Part shown: one piece after another, positions 60,501 to 64,000 of the stretch
How the letters are laid out: each line of letters begins with the position of its first letter
Position numbering within the stretch: the stretch's first letter is position 1
Assembly: GCA_933228675.1 (NCBI GenBank)
Contig: OW121743.1
Location: forward strand, 60,966,139 to 61,030,138
Origin: Stomorhina lunata
Taxonomy: Eukaryota; Arthropoda; Insecta; Diptera; Rhiniidae
DNA: 64,000 bases
Direction of reading: 5' to 3'
Program-made: the position numbers and the translations under genes
The notes under the pieces: generated by a model
Told to the model about the DNA's origin: nothing
Databases searched by the model: none
What the model saw: only the letters and a program-made list of their open reading frames with translations

Positions 60501-62640
60501 TCTCTATAAAAAAATTTTAGTTAAATATATTTTTCTATAGAAAAATTTTCGTTAAATATATTTTTCTATAGAAAATTTTTCGTTAAATATATTTTCTGTA
60601 GAAAAATTTTAGTTAATTATATTTTTCTAAAGAAAAATTTTCGTTAAATATATTTTTCTATAGAAAAATTTTCGTTAAATATATTTTTCTATAAAAAAAT
60701 TTTCGTTAGAAATATTTTTCTATAGAAAAATTTTCGTTAGAAATATTTTTCTATAGAAAAGTTTTCGTTAGAAATATTTTTCTATAGAAAAATTTTCGTT
60801 AGAAATATTTTTCTATAGAAAAATTTTCGTTAGAAATATTTTTCTATAGAAAAATTTCCGTTAGAAATATTTTTCTATAGAAAAATTTTCGTTAGAAATA
60901 TTTTTCTATAGAAAAATTTTCGTTAGAAATATTTTTCTATAGAAAAATTTTCGTTAGAAATATTTTTCTATAGAAAAATTTTCGTTAGAAATATTTTTCT
61001 ATAGAAAAATTTTCGTTAGAAATATTTTTCTATGGAAAAATTTTCGTTAGAAATATTTTTCTATAGAAAAATTTTCGTTAGAAATATTTTTCTATAGAAA
61101 AATTTTCGTTAGAAATATTTTTCTATAGAAAAATTTTCGTTAGAAATATTTTTCTATAGAAAAATTTTCGTTAGAAATATTTTTCTATAGAAAAATTTTC
61201 GTTAGAAATATTTTTCTATAGAAAAATTTTCGTTAGAAATATTTTTCTATAGAAAAATTTTCGTTAGAAATATTTTTCTATAGAAAAATTTTCGTTAGAA
61301 ATATTTTTCTATAGAAAAATTTTCGTTAGAAATATTTTTCTATAGAAAAATTTTCGTTAGAAATATTTTTCTATAGAAAAATTTTCGTTAGAAATATTTT
61401 TCTATAGAAAAATTTTCGTTAGAAATATTTTTCTATAGAAAAATTTTCGTTAGAAATATTTTTCCATAGAAAAATTTTCGTTAGAAATATTTTTCTATAG
61501 AAAAATTTTCGTTAGAAATATTTTTCTATAGAAAAATTTTCGTTAGAAATATTTTTCTATAGAAAAATTTTCGTTAGAAATATTTTTCTATAGAAAAATT
61601 TTCGTTAGAAATATTTTTCTATAGAAAAATTTTCGTTAGAAATATTTTTCTATAGAAAAATTTTCGTTAGAAATATTTTTCTATAGAAAAATTTTCGTTA
61701 GAAATATTTTTCTATAGAAAAATTTTCGTTAGAAATATTTTTCTATAGAAAAATTTTCGTTAGAAATATTTTTCTATAGAAAAATTTTCGTTAGAAATAT
61801 TTTTCTATAGAAAAATTTTTGCTAGAAATATTTTTCTATAGAAAAATTTTCGCTAGAAATATTTTTCTGTAGAAAAATTTTCGTTAGAAATATTTTTCTA
61901 TAGAAAAATTTTCGTTAGAAATATTTTTCTATAGAAAAATTTTCGTTAGAAATATTTTTCTATAGAAAAATTTTCGTTAGAAATATTTTTCTATAGAAAA
62001 ATTTTCGTTAGAAATATTTTTCTATAGAAAAATTTTCGTTAGAAATATTTTTCTATAGAAAAATTTTCGTTAAATATATTTTTCTATAGAAAAATTTTCG
62101 TTAAATATATTTTTCAGTAAACAAATTTTTTTTCGTTAAATATATTTTTCTATAGAAAAATTTTCGTTAAATATATTTTCTATAGAAAAATTTTCGTTAA
62201 ATATATTTTTCTATAGAAAAATTTTCCTTAAATATATTTTTCTATAGAAAAATTTTCGTTAAATATATTTTTTTGTAGAAAAATTTTCGTTAAAAAATTT
62301 GTCTGTAGAAAATTTTTCTATAGAAAATATTTCGTTGTAATAAATTTTCTAAAAACAATTTTTCGTTATAAAAAATTTTATATAGAAAATTTTTCGTTAA
62401 CAAATTTGTTTCTTATTCATACAAATTATTTTTCTGTACAAAATTCTTCGTTAAAAAATTTCTATACAAAATTTTTCATTGAAAAATTAGTCCTTACAAA
62501 ATTTTTTATTAAAAAATTTCATTTAGCAAAAAATTTTCTATTTAATTTTTTTTTTTTAACGAAAAATTTACGGTACAAAATTTTTTTTTTACGAAAAGTT
62601 TTCTATAAAAAAAATTTTGAAAACGAACATTTTTTGGGAT
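54517..62640. repeat. 8.1 kb field of 31-bp minisatellites with inverted blocks
   Basis: Blocks, in order: about 43 near-identical 31-bp units with TTTTCTATAGAAAATTTTTC and GTTATAAAAAA (54.52-55.86 kb). Units with GAAAAATTTTCGTTAAAAAA follow (56.1-56.88). Units with AATTTTTCTATAGAAAAATA and TTTCTAACG come next (56.92-57.93), then a TATATTTAACG variant (57.93-59.23). A reoriented stretch spans 59.24-59.69, and a copy of the 56.03-56.88 block occupies 59.69-60.53. Last are about 43 units of the reverse complement of the 56.92-57.93 block (60.70-62.05) and a copy of 59.24-59.64 (62.03-62.40). All share the palindrome TTTTCTATAGAAAA. It lies between the two HAD phosphatase genes. Confidence 0.95.
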
Positions 62641-62644
62641 GCAT

Positions 62645-63455
62645 TGACCGCTTATGGATCTTATGTGCATTGTTATCTTTCCAAATTCGAAAAATTTGTT
62701 TGTTTGCGATGGGAAGTCCCTTTTGGAAGACCCCTAATATGCTGTGATAATCAGACTCCTCATGGGTTAATTTAAAGCTGACCAGACTCTACATACCATG
62801 TCCAAATACTTAAATGGAATGAAACAAGCACGTGCTGCATGCAGCTAAGTAATTTGTTGCATACTAATAGATCAAAATAAATTTTTCAACTCAATTTGAC
62901 TACGACGCTCCACTTGTACTAATTAATTAAAATGCTTGAGGCAACTTAATGTCATCAAGAAAATCTAAATAAATTTAAACGTTTCTTTATTTCTACGAGT
63001 ATTTCTTTGTTATTGAAACTATTTTGATGGTAGCAAATATCAATTGTTTTAGAGAAGCACTTACGGCAGCTGTGCTTACAAATTAGGGTGGCTCAAGTTT
63101 CATATAGTTTTGTTTGAGCTTTTATGAGATCATAAATTTTCATATTTAATAAATGTGATACCATATATAAATATTTATGTAAATTTGTTGAGCTCTAACA
63201 ATTGCATATAAATAAAATAATACTAAAATTTTTGCAATAAAACAATGTAAAATCATTTGTAGTAATTGATATACTTACATGTAAATTATTTACACACAAT
63301 CTCTAAAGTAATTCAAATTTTTTAGTTGCATTTTAGACGTCCATCCATAGAGAACTAAATACACCTCAAACCCGAGTTTTGATTTTTATTTGATTTCATT
63401 CTATTCGGTTACACATTTAACAGTTGATGTGTTAATAATTTGTTGGCCTGAAAAA
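62645..63455 (+). other. 5' flank of HAD phosphatase gene 2
   Basis: Non-repetitive sequence between the end of the satellite field and the start codon at 63456. It presumably contains the promoter and 5' UTR. No element, RNA gene or clear core promoter motif was recognised. Confidence 0.4.
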
Positions 63456-63797
63456 ATGTCTTGTCAATATTCGGAAACGTTTCTCCATAATTTAACGCTT
63501 GAAGAAAAACAAACATTTCTCGATTCTTTTGATTTGGTTTTCTGTGATATTGATGGTGGGTATTCACTTTTATTAAAGACTGACTTAATTATTTAAATAC
63601 TGATAGTTTTGAATTATTAAAAATGAATTCCAGGTGTTATTTGGCAAAATTTCTATGACGAAATACCTGGTTCAGCCGATGCCATCAAATATTTGCGTAA
63701 TATTGGCAAAAAAGTTGCATATGTAACGAATAATAGTATTTTATCGACACAAGATCAATTGAATAAATTTGCCAGCTGCGGTTTGGAAATTGAAGAG
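63456..63797 (+). CDS. HAD-superfamily phosphatase gene 2, 5' part (window-truncated)
   Basis: Exon 1 (63456-63555) and exon 2 (63634-63797) join in frame through GTGGGT/CAG borders; a donor GTAATC follows, and the next exon lies beyond the window. The 88 residues visible include LTLEEKQTFLDSFDLVF, motif I CDIDGVIW (D31, D33) and motif II YVTNNS (T65). Exon 1 breaks after the G of the DxDG glycine codon and exon 2 is 164 bp, exactly as in gene 1, so this is a tandem paralogue on the same strand. Its flap region (EIPGSADAI) is closer to the family norm than gene 1's (GGIDNAGEAI). Intron 1 is only 78 bp, against 9.66 kb in gene 1. Substrate is unknown. Confidence 0.92.
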
Positions 63798-64000
63798 GTA
63801 ATCAATATAGACATAAGTGTTTGATAGTGAGTAATTAAAGTGAAATATAAAAACTGAATATTGCAAAAAGCGGGAATTTTTTGTATTGATCTGTACTATT
63901 TATGTGTTTTTTTTAAAATACGTGGGTTGCCTTTAATGGTTCCGACATCGAATTACTGTCCATTAGTATAGTTTAGCATTTCTGGATCTACGCCTATGAG

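Noticed and set aside
54517..62640. Centromeric or telomeric DNA
   Set aside because: The array is only 8 kb, lies between two paralogous genes, and similar arrays are scattered among genes; nothing points to a chromosome end or centromere.
62406..62747. 113-codon open frame at the end of the 8 kb satellite field
   Set aside because: Mostly Phe/Lys/Asn/Leu from eroded satellite; no family motif and no splice context.

Overview
The window is AT-rich eukaryotic DNA, most likely from a calyptrate fly (Diptera, Brachycera; this is an inference). The basis is short GT-AG introns next to repeat-swollen ones, an anoctamin gene beside tandem HAD phosphatase genes, Tc1/mariner and LINE relics, and a dozen copies of a dispersed element with a (GTCY)n tract of the kind described in dipterans. 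There is no prokaryotic gene organisation. Only three host genes can be supported, all on the + strand; nearly everything else is repeat.

Layout. 1-13,997: transposon graveyard, with copies of one dispersed family (called here CAAGTAAG elements, about 0.8 kb, plus a 1.9 kb relative), a Tc1/mariner relic, two LINE relics, a 170-bp hairpin and a 1.7 kb foldback element. 13,998-26,593: a complete 11-exon anoctamin/TMEM16 gene (895 codons modelled) with all six canonical Ca2+ ligands; its last intron is filled by about 4 kb of a 30-bp minisatellite with a higher-order repeat. 26,594-43,466: intergenic, with a hAT-type foldback element (8-bp target duplication), a diverged ~147-bp satellite split by an element, further CAAGTAAG copies, foldback elements with TTA target duplications, and two large palindromic-core minisatellite fields (36.0-38.9 and 40.0-42.7 kb). 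43,467-54,174: HAD phosphatase gene 1 (4 exons, 308 aa), whose 9.66-kb first intron holds another satellite field, a foldback element, a SINE-like copy, a Tc1 relic and a LINE fragment. 54.5-62.6 kb: an 8-kb satellite field with a duplicated and partly inverted macro-structure. 63,456-end: the first two exons of HAD phosphatase gene 2, a tandem paralogue cut by the window edge.

The most unusual signal is a family of related minisatellites, mostly 29-31 bp, sharing a short palindromic core (TTTTCTATAGAAAA or CCTA..TAGG). They occupy at least six separate places, both intronic and intergenic. The same 31-bp unit also sits, in reverse orientation, inside one arm of a foldback transposon, which suggests a possible route of dispersal. 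The dispersal mechanism is inference; the repeats and their coordinates are read directly. Exon boundaries were derived by hand from reading frame and splice-site agreement, without transcript evidence.
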